From the NCBI GenBank assembly GCA_023458915.1, contig JAEWWM010000047.1, forward strand, positions 1-12,603: 12,603 bases of DNA. Reading direction: 5' to 3'. A program made the translations under genes and the position numbers. How positions within the stretch are numbered: the stretch's first letter is position 1; the number at the start of each line of letters is the position of its first letter. The notes beneath the pieces were generated by a model, which saw nothing but the letters and a program-made list of their open reading frames with translations, ran no database searches and had not been told where the DNA came from. This document shows, one piece after another, positions 6,226 through 12,603 of this stretch. The DNA is from Bacillota bacterium. Lineage in GTDB: Bacteria > Bacillota > Clostridia > Oscillospirales > Acutalibacteraceae.

Positions 6226-6241
6226 TAAACTTATAAGTTTA
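6226..6241. promoter_or_regulatory. Candidate operator, 16-bp perfect palindrome at the rarA start site
   Basis: TAAACTTATAAGTTTA is a perfect inverted repeat directly downstream of the rarA -10 box, over the predicted transcription start. Its half-sites AAAC/GTTT are separated by 6 bases, unlike the 4-base spacing of the Gram-positive LexA box (GAAC-N4-GTTC), so it should not be called a LexA site. Confidence 0.45.
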
Positions 6242-6270
6242 TTATACCGCGTTGTGATTTTAAATGCCAA
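6241..6270 (-). promoter_or_regulatory. Sigma-A-like promoter of rarA
   Basis: On the minus strand TTGGCA (complement of 6265-6270, 5 of 6) and a perfect TATAAT (complement of 6241-6246) are separated by 18 bases. The predicted start is near 6234, about 37 bases before the rarA ATG. Confidence 0.7.
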
Positions 6271-6297
6271 GTGTTGTTGTTTATTTATTACCAATTT

Positions 6298-6343
6298 CAG
6301 CCTACTTGAAAGCAAAAAAATGCTTCGAGTAGGCTCTTTTTTA
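6298..6343 (+). repeat. Dispersed terminator-like hairpin repeat, copy 2
   Basis: AGCCTACT (6299-6306) pairs with AGTAGGCT (6328-6335); inside, AAGCA (6310-6314) pairs with TGCTT (6321-6325) around an A-rich loop; a T-rich run follows. It matches the copy at 2645-2690 over about 45 bases, with a few substitutions and single-base differences concentrated in the arms' inner part and the loop. The flanks are not alike. As with copy 1, it sits upstream of a minus-strand gene with its T-run pointing away. Confidence 0.7.
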
Positions 6344-6640
6344 TTGACGTTATTAAATTTTATTTGAAAATGAATTTGAAATTTGTGATTAACTTGATTG
6401 CCTGAATTTTAAAGTTTCCTGCAAAGTTTTAAAAGTTTTATCGGTTACAATTAAAAATAGCAAATGTTATTTCGTAATATGCACAATATCTGTATTTGCT
6501 GTAAAGAAAATAAGTCGGAGTTTTAATTATAATAATGACTGTTTTTAATTCAGTATATAATTTTTTATATATATTTTATTAGCGGTGATTTTACACCGCT
6601 AAACTTTGTGTTAAGTAATTAAACAAAATAAAAATTTGCT
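6344..6640. other. AT-rich intergenic region with a small hairpin
   Basis: No coding frame was found. The only structure is AGCGGTG (6581-6587) pairing with CACCGCT (6594-6600) around 6 bases, 40 bases past the stop of the ymaF-like gene. On the minus strand its tail (AATAAAATATATA) lacks a T-run, so it is at best a weak terminator for that gene. Confidence 0.4.
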
Positions 6641-7009
6641 TTAGTCACCAATTGGATTTTCAATAAGAGTCGCGACAATAAACTCATGAAAATGTTCATC
6701 CACAACTTCGGTATTTTCATCGATAAAATGAACGTGACGAGCATCATCGCCTTTTCCAACTTTAACGGGAAGGCCTGTTTTTACACAAATTGGATGAAAA
6801 TGATCTTCATAAAAATCTGTTTTAGTTTGAAATTTGTGAATATGTCCTCCGGGAACGGGAATAACTTCACCTGTAACACCCGCGAAACGGTGATTATGCG
6901 GATCTTCGTTAAGTTCCGCAAGACGAACACTACCTAAAACTTCATGAACGTGTGTCTGCATTTTATCATCACATTTTTCAATGCAATCAAAAGGTTTAAA
7001 ATCTTCCAT
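6641..7009 (-). CDS. YmaF-family histidine-rich protein
   Basis: 122 residues from the ATG at 7009, chosen for the strong AAGGGGGG site with 7-base spacing; the frame stays open upstream to 7204, but that part reads like AT-rich intergenic DNA. The protein is a series of His-x-His motifs: THVHEVLGSVRLAE (about 18-31), DPHNHRFAGVTGEVI, GGHIHKF, EDHFHPI, RHVHFID, DEHFHEF, ending ATLIENPIGD. This matches the YmaF family known from Bacillus and Clostridia. The paired histidines suggest metal binding, but no function is established for the family. No signal peptide or membrane segment is present. It lies between rarA and the GH18 gene on the same strand, with long gaps on both sides. Confidence 0.85.
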   Translation of the reverse strand: MEDFKPFDCIEKCDDKMQTHVHEVLGSVRLAELNEDPHNHRFAGVTGEVIPVPGGHIHKFQTKTDFYEDHFHPICVKTGLPVKVGKGDDARHVHFIDENTEVVDEHFHEFIVATLIENPIGD

Positions 7010-7211
7010 TTTTATACCCCCTTCTTTTTCTATATAATTTAGCAGATATCTAATAATAGGCAAACACGAGATAATCACATTTTTTGCCTTTATCATTATA
7101 TGATAATAATAACAGCTTTGTTCATAATAGCTGGCTAAAAAATTGATAATATGTATAACAGTATTTGAAATTTTCAGAAAAAAGTATCTAAATACCTTTG
7201 CCATTCCAATG

Positions 7212-9143
7212 TTAACTTTTTAAACTATACCCATAACTAGCAGCGATATCTAAAATTTTTGCAATATCGTTAACTGTCATTGTTACTGTTGGTTCAAAGA
7301 AATTTTTGTTAGAGCCTTGAATTAAATTTAAATAATAAAGTCTAGCAATAGCATTATACGACCATCTGTTCGTTGATAAATCTTTAAAAGATAATTTTGG
7401 TAAATTTGTAAGATTTGGTAAATTTAAAATTTTTTCCATCATTGATGCTATATCTTCTTTTGTGACCGTTTTATTAGGGCTAAAAGTATTCCCACTAAAA
7501 TCTCTTAGTACACCTTTATTGTAAAGAGCGTTGATATATCCACGTCCCCAATAAGTTGAAATATCACTATATGGCGCATTTAATAAAAGGTCGGAACTTA
7601 AATTTGCAAGTTTAGCTAAAGCTACCGCTGCTTCTCCACGTGTTAACTGGGTAGTAGTAGTTACTGCACGAGGGTTTCCTGCCTCTTTTAAAGCGTTTAT
7701 TATTTTTTGATTATTTGGCATAGGAGCTTCAGGCACTGGTGCAGGAGGCGTTACTGTACTTGTTGGTATACATATTTGCTGACCAATTTGAAGGTTATTA
7801 GGATCAGTAAGCTGTGTGTTCGCGTTAAGGATATCCTGAGTGGTTACATTGTAATTTTGAGAAATTAGCCATAAACTATCCCCGGATTTTACAGTATAAA
7901 TGACACCTTGGCAAGTTGTTGGCGTCGGCGTCGGCATAGGTGTAGTGGTTCCACCATTTAATGCTTGTGTATAAAAATTCCAAATACCTGGAATTTCTTG
8001 ACCTAATTGCCAGCTTCCAACTCCTTTTAAATTGAAGCCATTAGTTGTACTTAATTTATATTTAGTCGCATCTTCGTTATCGTACCAAATATGGTAAGTC
8101 CCCGCCGTTAAGTTCCTTCCGCCCCAAATTATAGGTTCAGGTTGGCCGAGATTAATAGTAACCTCAGCGTACGCTGACTTTGTAGAATCATCAAAACGTG
8201 AAGTTGATGTATAATTTTTTAATAAATTTTCAACATCAACGCCGGCAATCCCTAATCCGCCAATTGCGTCTCCTACTTTCCAGTAACGTCCGTAAAAAGG
8301 GATTCCCACAACTATTTTCGCTTGAGGTACCCCCTGATTTAAAGCATACTGAATAGATGCATTAAAAAATTTACTGCTTGCAACAGGGCCTTCCGGACTT
8401 CCTTGATACGATTCGTCATATGCCATAATCATAATATAATCTGCGTAATCCGATAAAGCTTTATAGTCATATGAACCTTCCCAACCAGTAGTTACGCCAC
8501 CGGGATTTGCAGCTACCGCAACAGAAATAATTTTATCACTTGGTAACTTTTGACGAAGCAACCTTACAAAATCAGTATATTGAAGCCTATACTGTTCTGT
8601 AACATTCTCTATATCTACATTGACGCCATCAAGACCATATTGATTAATTACACTAACAATCTGATTGCTAAGATTTTCCCGATTATCAAGCGCAAGTTCT
8701 CCTATGGTTCTATCCCAATAGTTACTTACAAAAGGAATAACTTTTATTCCTTGCCCATGAAGATTTTGAATAAAACTCGCATTCAATTTATCTGGGGACG
8801 CAAGTAAAAGGTTCCCAGTATTAGATATTTCAAAAAAATCCGGGTTTACAGTTTTTATGGAATTTTGAGTCTTTGATAAAAGATTGAGATAGTCATCTGA
8901 TGTTCTGCCATATAAATAAGTCAAACTTTCTCTGACTCCGGTGTTACCAGTAGTGCCGGTAGAATTTGTTACTGCATTTGTCGGAATGCATATTTGCTGA
9001 CCAACTTGCAAACTATTTAGATCTGAAATTTGTGGATTTACTGCTATAATTTGATCAATGCTGATATTATAAGCTTGTGAAATTAACCAAAGGCTTTCAC
9101 CTGACTGCACAGTATGTATAGTTCCGGAACAATTAATCGCCAT
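7212..9143 (-). CDS. LysM - glycoside hydrolase 18 - LysM - SLH cell-wall enzyme (spore/cortex-type)
   Basis: 643 residues. Order: LysM 1 (about 9-54, IHTVQSGESLWLISQAYN), a GH18 domain (about 72-395), a Thr/Pro linker (PMPTPTPTT, 402-410), LysM 2 (about 415-460), a Pro-rich linker, then an SLH region (about 475-640) with repeat cores such as TRGEAAVALAKL, NTFSPNKTVTKEDIASMM and FFEPTVTMTVNDIAKI. The GH18 motif is DGVNVDIE at 172-179, with catalytic Glu 179 and Asn in place of the third-position Asp, as in YaaH/SleL-type spore peptidoglycan glucosaminidases; a further signature is YIMIMAYDE. There is no signal peptide, which fits spore-coat/cortex loading from the mother cell through LysM, though SLH domains normally bind an outer wall polymer. 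The mixed architecture leaves the final location open. The ribosome binding site is AAAGGG about 10 bases before the ATG. It is transcribed alone. Confidence 0.93.
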   Translation of the reverse strand: MAINCSGTIHTVQSGESLWLISQAYNISIDQIIAVNPQISDLNSLQVGQQICIPTNAVTNSTGTTGNTGVRESLTYLYGRTSDDYLNLLSKTQNSIKTVNPDFFEISNTGNLLLASPDKLNASFIQNLHGQGIKVIPFVSNYWDRTIGELALDNRENLSNQIVSVINQYGLDGVNVDIENVTEQYRLQYTDFVRLLRQKLPSDKIISVAVAANPGGVTTGWEGSYDYKALSDYADYIMIMAYDESYQGSPEGPVASSKFFNASIQYALNQGVPQAKIVVGIPFYGRYWKVGDAIGGLGIAGVDVENLLKNYTSTSRFDDSTKSAYAEVTINLGQPEPIIWGGRNLTAGTYHIWYDNEDATKYKLSTTNGFNLKGVGSWQLGQEIPGIWNFYTQALNGGTTTPMPTPTPTTCQGVIYTVKSGDSLWLISQNYNVTTQDILNANTQLTDPNNLQIGQQICIPTSTVTPPAPVPEAPMPNNQKIINALKEAGNPRAVTTTTQLTRGEAAVALAKLANLSSDLLLNAPYSDISTYWGRGYINALYNKGVLRDFSGNTFSPNKTVTKEDIASMMEKILNLPNLTNLPKLSFKDLSTNRWSYNAIARLYYLNLIQGSNKNFFEPTVTMTVNDIAKILDIAASYGYSLKS

Positions 9144-9410
9144 TTTATTTAAACCCTTTCTAATTCAAAATTTGATCTTAATAATTTTATTAATACACAA
9201 TATGCTTTAAATAAGATTCAGGGTATTTAAAGGTCACACTAACTAATTTAATTTAGTTGGTATATTTTAATTTCACTTCTAATCTAATAAAGTACGTTAA
9301 GCGTTCTAGGGTAAAGGTGAAAACGGAATTACATTTTTTATTGTATTAAAGCTGTAATTTTTTTGTCGCAAATAAACACTTTAAAAGTTACTGATGCGAT
9401 CAAGGGAAAA
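9144..9410. other. Upstream region of the GH18 gene, with a terminator-like hairpin
   Basis: No gene is seen. AATTACA (9327-9333) pairs with TGTAATT (9353-9359), followed by a T-run to 9366, a terminator shape on the plus strand without a visible plus-strand gene. AACTAA/TTAGTT (9241-9258) forms a second short hairpin. No vegetative promoter stands out for the GH18 gene. Confidence 0.3.
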
Positions 9411-9958
9411 CGGACAAATAAAAGGCTGAAAAATTAAGCGGAATTGTTTTCGAAAGAAATGGGAGAAAGATAGCCGAGGTAAGAGTGGAGTCTTTGGCGA
9501 TTGTAAAAGACTTTTATGTATTGCAAAACAGAAGAATATAGGTCAGAAAAACCGTGAAATTTTTTGCGTATGGTTGGAATCGAAACTCTGATTCTCTGTG
9601 AGTTCAAAACTGATTTAACCATTCATAATATCCGCTTATTGATATATTTAAAATTTCACACGCTCGCTTTATATTTATCCGACCACGTTTATCTTTTGCC
9701 AAGGTGTACTTTACTTGTGGTCTTTCGCAAAATACACCGCCACTTTTTTTAAGAATTCGTTTTCCAACTTTAGCTGCTTATTTTCTCTGAGTATTCTTAA
9801 TATTTCCGGATCTACGAGCTTTTGCTTCCTGTTAGCTTTTTAATAATATTTGTTATATGTACGCTAGCTTTACTTCTCTTTTTACTATTACAGGTTTTTT
9901 CATCATTTTCGACACTCCTTAAGATTTTATTATATGTTTTCAATCTTTTTAGTGTCCA
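9411..9958 (-). mobile_element. Internally deleted IS3-family insertion sequence remnant
   Basis: The ends are imperfect inverted repeats: CGGACAAATAAAAGGCTGAAAA from 9411 and, reading the minus strand, TGGACACTAAAAAGATTG then AAAA from 9958, matching at 16 of 22 positions. At 548 bases it is under half the usual IS3 length. The interior keeps the end of orfA, the beginning of orfB and the C-terminus of orfB, so the central catalytic part has been lost. No clear target duplication flanks it. Confidence 0.75.
9434..9906 (-). pseudogene. IS3-family transposase orfA/orfB, decayed and internally deleted
   Basis: Reading the minus strand: an ATGATG at 9906 opens a short frame (MKKPVIVKREVKLAYI) that stops early. 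A second frame at about 9814-9711 reads VDPEILRILRENKQLKLENE then FLKKVAVYFAKDHK, the leucine-zipper end of OrfA, containing an A7G stretch (TTAAAAAAAGTG) of the kind used for -1 frameshifting in IS3 elements. A third frame, about 9714-9604, reads VKYTLAKDKRGR...ACEILNISISGYYEWL, the start of OrfB. The last piece (9622-9434) ends with YIKVFYNRQRLHSYLGYLSP, the OrfB C-terminus. The DDE catalytic core between the last two pieces is missing, so it cannot transpose by itself. Confidence 0.8.
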
Positions 9959-10124
9959 TTTCTACTTTAGCACATTATCTGTGTATTCTAAATACACTAT
10001 AAAAAAACCATAAATGTTCATTAGATCCGTTTATAAAGTCTTTAAAATCCTTTTTCTTAGATTTGGATTGTTTTAATCCATTTGAATCAACATCCAAATA
10101 TCACAAAGCACTTCACACTATACA
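9959..10124 (-). other. Spacer between the two IS elements with a possible gene fragment
   Basis: On the minus strand a start-less frame of about 42 codons (near 10098 to 9973) reads LDVDSNGLKQSKSKKKDFKD then FINGSNEHLWFFYSVFRIHR and stops. Its composition is protein-like but I do not recognise it. GTGTATT/AATACAC (9981-9997) is a perfect 7-bp inverted repeat with a 3-base loop and no T-run. Confidence 0.25.
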
Positions 10125-11264
10125 TAAGGCAACACCGTATAAAAGCAAAAAAAGAGTCACACAATGCGTCAGGATAGCAATTAGCGCAAGGTAGGACTTT
10201 TTTTGATTACACAAACAAAATAAATTAAGCGGACAAGCAGGGTCTGTCAGCTAAAATCAAATTTGCAAGCGCAAACATTATATTTAATTTAGCGGTCTGT
10301 TTTCGCAGACCTTTATACTTGGTTTTTCGATATCGAAGCAGTCCTTTAACGATGCCAAAGACATGTTCTACTTTTGCTCGAACAGATGATTTTTTATGCT
10401 CAGCTTTTTTAGCTGCGTATAATTCGTTTTCGCTTAGGTTTCGCAATTGGGACGGGCGGTGGTTAATCAGATATTTGATTTTCTTGTTCCGGTTATTGCG
10501 TACAATAGCGTCTTCACGCTTTTCAGCGCCAAGATATCCACTGTCTCCATAGACAGATTTCTCACTTCCGGTGAGCAACTCAGAGGCAACCGTAACGTCA
10601 TGGATGTTAGCAGAAGTGACTTTTATCGTGTGAACCAAACCGCTGTCCTTGTCCGCACCGATATGCGCCTTGTAACCAAAATGCCACGAATTACCCTTCT
10701 TCACCTGATGCGCGTCCGGGTCGGGCTGCTTATTGCGGTTCTTCGTGGAAGACGGTGCCGCAATGATCGTAGAATCCACAATAGTTCCTTTTTTTCAGCA
10801 GCAAACCATTTGACTCGAGCAACCTGATAACCTGCGTGAACAGCTTTTCCTGCAGACCACTACGTACCAATATATTGCGAAATCTTCCCAATGTATCTCC
10901 GCGTCCGGCACCTGATTGCTTGACTCTACGCCACAAAACTCCGAAAAAGCTCGGCTGTCTATTGCCTCCACTACAGTAGCTTCGTCAGACAAATCATATA
11001 GATTTTGAAGAAGATACAACCGCAACATCAGTTCCGGGCAATATGGCTTGTTTCTGCGTTCTCCTTTATAATAGCATGGTTTTATGATGGCCTTCCATTC
11101 TTCCCACGGAACAATTTTTTCAATTCGCTCCAAAAATCTTTTCTTTTTGGTCCGCACCTGAGACAATCCATCTCTCAAACCGGACAAGCTTGTTTATTCA
11201 TGCTTTTTATTTTATCACATCAGATTTATATATCACACTCCCTTTTCTGTGCGGTATTGCCTTA
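10125..11264 (-). mobile_element. IS5-family insertion sequence, end to end
   Basis: The plus-strand left end TAAGGCAACACCGTATAAAA (from 10125) and the minus-strand right end TTAAGGCAATACCGCACAGA (ending at 11264-11265) are inverted repeats, 15 of 19 matching from AAGGC, all differences being transitions. The single transposase frame fills the element. The GC content is visibly higher than in the flanks, which fits a recent arrival. The right end supplies the stop codon of the neighbouring membrane protein gene. Confidence 0.8.
10225..11187 (-). pseudogene. IS5-family DDE transposase with two (or more) frameshifts
   Basis: The N-terminal part (to about 10905) reads RTKKKRFLERIEKIVPWEEW, KGERRNKPYCPELMLRLYLL and SNQVPD. 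The next 115 bases continue in another frame as GDTLGRFRNILVRSGLQEKL then FTQVIRLLESNGLLLKK. The frame then returns to the first one at GTIVDSTIIAAPSSTKN and runs to 10225. The first shift lies at about 10903-10906; the second is in a run of seven A (minus strand, near 10787-10793) where six would keep the frame. The catalytic residues are present: D in VDSTII, D in YGDSGY and E in VEHVFG. The frame as given starts at a TTG (11187); an ATG at 11203 (MNKQACP) in another frame hints at a third shift. It is probably inactive unless frameshifting is programmed. Confidence 0.85.
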
Positions 11265-12362
11265 ATATTTCTCTGTCGTTTTCTTTCTATCGTTTTTTTG
11301 ATGTTTTGAAGGAGCTTTATAAAATATTGCTCCCAAAATAATATTTAAATAAAAAGTTATGAACCTACAAATTAGCATTGCCATTGCAATTTCTCCCGAT
11401 AAAAAGAAAGAGCCGAAAAGAGTGAGAAACCCTTTTTCGGCAGTACCTGCCGAACCCGGAAGCGGGGTAAATGAAGAAACGGTATTGACTATCGATTGAG
11501 TGCATACTATGCCAAAAACCGGCATTTCGCTATGATTAAATGATTTATAAACAAAAAACGGAACCAAAAACAAAAACGTTATTTCTAAAAAAGCGTAAAA
11601 ATATAGCTTAAAGTTTGCCTTTTTGTTTTTTTTAACATATTTATTGCTTCGAACAAAAAACTCTAGTTGAGATTCTGCCGCAGTTAATATTTTATTGTAA
11701 TTTTTAATAATTTTCATTTTTGATAGTATTATTAAAATAATTTTAATAATACTCAAAATTAATTTTTTGTTAATTGTAAATAATAAAATCAAAAAAACAA
11801 CGAAACATTGAAAAGCGATACCAATAAGTAAAAATATAATAAGTTCGGGGCAAAAATCTTTCAAATAATTAAAATAAAGTATGCTTACTGTCAGTAAATA
11901 AATCGCAAAAGTCGTTTGATATACAAAAAATCTACGTGTCATAATAATAAGAGCTATATTTTTCGGAATATTATTTTTGTAAAGTTCCACAACTTGCATT
12001 GGTTGAGCTGCAACACCAAGTGGAGTTATGGACGAAAAATACTGGCCAGTCATGGTTACTTTGAAGAAAAATAATTTGCTGTGTTTTTTATAATAAATTA
12101 AAGAGGCAATTTCATCGATAATTCTGCTGTCGAAATACCAAGAAAGTACCATAGAAAAAAAGGCCGTAAATAGCCAAAAAAAATTCAAATGTGGCAATAT
12201 TTCGAATAATTTTACTAAATTGTCATTCTCCACACAGAAATATACTAAAATCCCAAGAGAAGTTGCAAACAGAGCAATACTAATAGCCAATTTAAATTTT
12301 TTTGATTTTATTATTTTTAAAAATTTTTTACTGTTATTATTGTTATTATTAAAATTTCCCAT
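11262..12362 (-). CDS. Flippase-like integral membrane protein (lysylphosphatidylglycerol synthase TM-domain family)
   Basis: 366 residues with about eight hydrophobic segments (near 25-43, 60-77, 105-120, 135-165, 173-197, 200-215, 255-273, 282-300, 312-347). The signatures are those of the UPF0104/AglD2/MprF-N-terminal family: SSITPLGVAAQPMQVVELYK (110-129) and SSFTPLPGSAGTAEKGF (296-312). Family members move or couple lipid-linked molecules across the membrane; the substrate here cannot be told. There is no C-terminal aminoacyl-transferase domain, so it is not a full MprF. The N-terminus carries a run of six asparagines from an AAT/AAC repeat. The ribosome binding site is GGGAG about 11 bases before the ATG. 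The stop codon TAA (11262-11264) is the first three bases of the adjacent IS5 element, so the native end may have been slightly different. Confidence 0.88.
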   Translation of the reverse strand: MGNFNNNNNNSKKFLKIIKSKKFKLAISIALFATSLGILVYFCVENDNLVKLFEILPHLNFFWLFTAFFSMVLSWYFDSRIIDEIASLIYYKKHSKLFFFKVTMTGQYFSSITPLGVAAQPMQVVELYKNNIPKNIALIIMTRRFFVYQTTFAIYLLTVSILYFNYLKDFCPELIIFLLIGIAFQCFVVFLILLFTINKKLILSIIKIILIILSKMKIIKNYNKILTAAESQLEFFVRSNKYVKKNKKANFKLYFYAFLEITFLFLVPFFVYKSFNHSEMPVFGIVCTQSIVNTVSSFTPLPGSAGTAEKGFLTLFGSFFLSGEIAMAMLICRFITFYLNIILGAIFYKAPSKHQKNDRKKTTEKY

Positions 12363-12477
12363 AAAACTATTTTCTCCCAGAAAATCTTAATTAATTCAAA
12401 ATTTTTTAATCTCTATTCTCTGTAGCTTTAGCAAATAAAAAGTGGTAAAATAGAGCTTAATACAACATTAGCATAAG

Positions 12478-12603
12478 TGAACTGCACCCAAAAAGCTAGA
12501 CAAAAAATCTAATTTTTGAGGTGGATATTAATGGTTAAGTTTGGCTACGAAAAAAGACTGGAAGCAGTAAAAGCAGTAATCGAAAAAGGCTTATCACAAC
12601 GAG
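12478..12603 (+). mobile_element. IS3/IS150-like insertion sequence, left end, cut by the window edge
   Basis: TGAACTGCACCCAAAAAGC at 12478-12496 has the form of the terminal inverted repeat found in IS150-type members of the IS3 family. It is followed 53 bases in by the start of a transposase OrfA. The other end lies beyond the window. It is a different element from the remnant at 9411-9958, whose ends start (T/C)GGACA. Confidence 0.7.
12531..12603 (+). CDS. IS3-family transposase OrfA, N-terminus only
   Basis: The ATG at 12531 follows GAGGTGG with 7-base spacing. The 24 visible codons read MVKFGYEKRLEAVKAVIEKG then LSQR, the start of the helix-turn-helix domain of an OrfA (DNA-binding subunit of IS150-like transposases). 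It is truncated by the window edge, so its integrity cannot be judged. Confidence 0.75.
   Translation, partial: MVKFGYEKRLEAVKAVIEKGLSQR

Noticed and set aside
6226..6241. LexA box upstream of rarA
   Set aside because: Half-sites are separated by 6 bases and read AAAC/GTTT, not GAAC-N4-GTTC.
7010..7204. N-terminal extension of the ymaF-like protein to 7204
   Set aside because: The strong AAGGGGGG site and family start at 7009 fit better; the extension is AT-rich and hydrophobic like translated intergenic DNA.
9170..9215. Sporulation sigma-E/K promoter for the GH18 gene (CATATTGTG on the minus strand near 9197-9205)
   Set aside because: The -10-like box is suggestive but no properly spaced -35 element was found; too weak to annotate.
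9981..9997. GTGTATT/AATACAC hairpin as a terminator
   Set aside because: No T-run follows on either strand and the stem is short and AT-rich.
9822..10013. Plus-strand hydrophobic frame over the IS3 remnant
   Set aside because: It is a shadow of the transposase remnant and flanking AT-rich DNA, without a ribosome binding site.

Overview
The window is AT-rich and looks like a chromosomal segment of a spore-forming, low-GC Firmicute, most likely of the class Clostridia. This rests on gene content: Firmicute-type DnaK-DnaJ, RarA, a YugP-like zinc metallopeptidase, a YmaF-family protein, a LysM/GH18/SLH cell-wall enzyme, and strong AGGAGG-type ribosome binding sites. I cannot name a species.

Layout. 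1-2069 (+): the 3' part of dnaK and a complete dnaJ, separated by a hairpin. 2073-2486 (-): a cysteine-free peptide precursor with a long Nif11-like double-glycine leader; its terminator lies antisense inside the last codons of dnaJ. 2523-2788: divergent promoter region with a dispersed hairpin repeat and a palindromic operator candidate. 2805-3335 (+): an XRE regulator whose C-terminal half is a glycine-rich, beta-helix-like repeat. 3516-3902 (+): a YccF-family membrane protein. 3911-3986: two back-to-back terminators. 4069-4771 (-): a zinc metallopeptidase whose N-terminal membrane helix seems cut off by a one-base frameshift. 4950-6197 (-): rarA, with a good promoter and a 16-bp palindrome at the predicted start site. 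6298-6343: second copy of the hairpin repeat. 6641-7009 (-): ymaF-like gene. 7212-9143 (-): LysM-GH18-LysM-SLH protein.

From 9411 to the right edge the window is a mobile-element zone. It holds an internally deleted IS3-family remnant (9411-9958), a frameshifted but end-to-end IS5-family element (10125-11264), a flippase-like membrane protein gene whose stop codon is formed by the IS5 end (11262-12362), and the left end of a second IS3/IS150-like element (12478 to the edge).

The dnaK/dnaJ, rarA, peptidase and ymaF genes are ordinary host genes. The parts that reward attention are the orphan leader peptide next to an XRE-repeat fusion regulator, the terminator embedded in dnaJ coding sequence, the two-copy hairpin repeat, the frameshifted peptidase start, and the IS junction at the membrane protein stop codon. 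No tRNA, rRNA or CRISPR array was seen.
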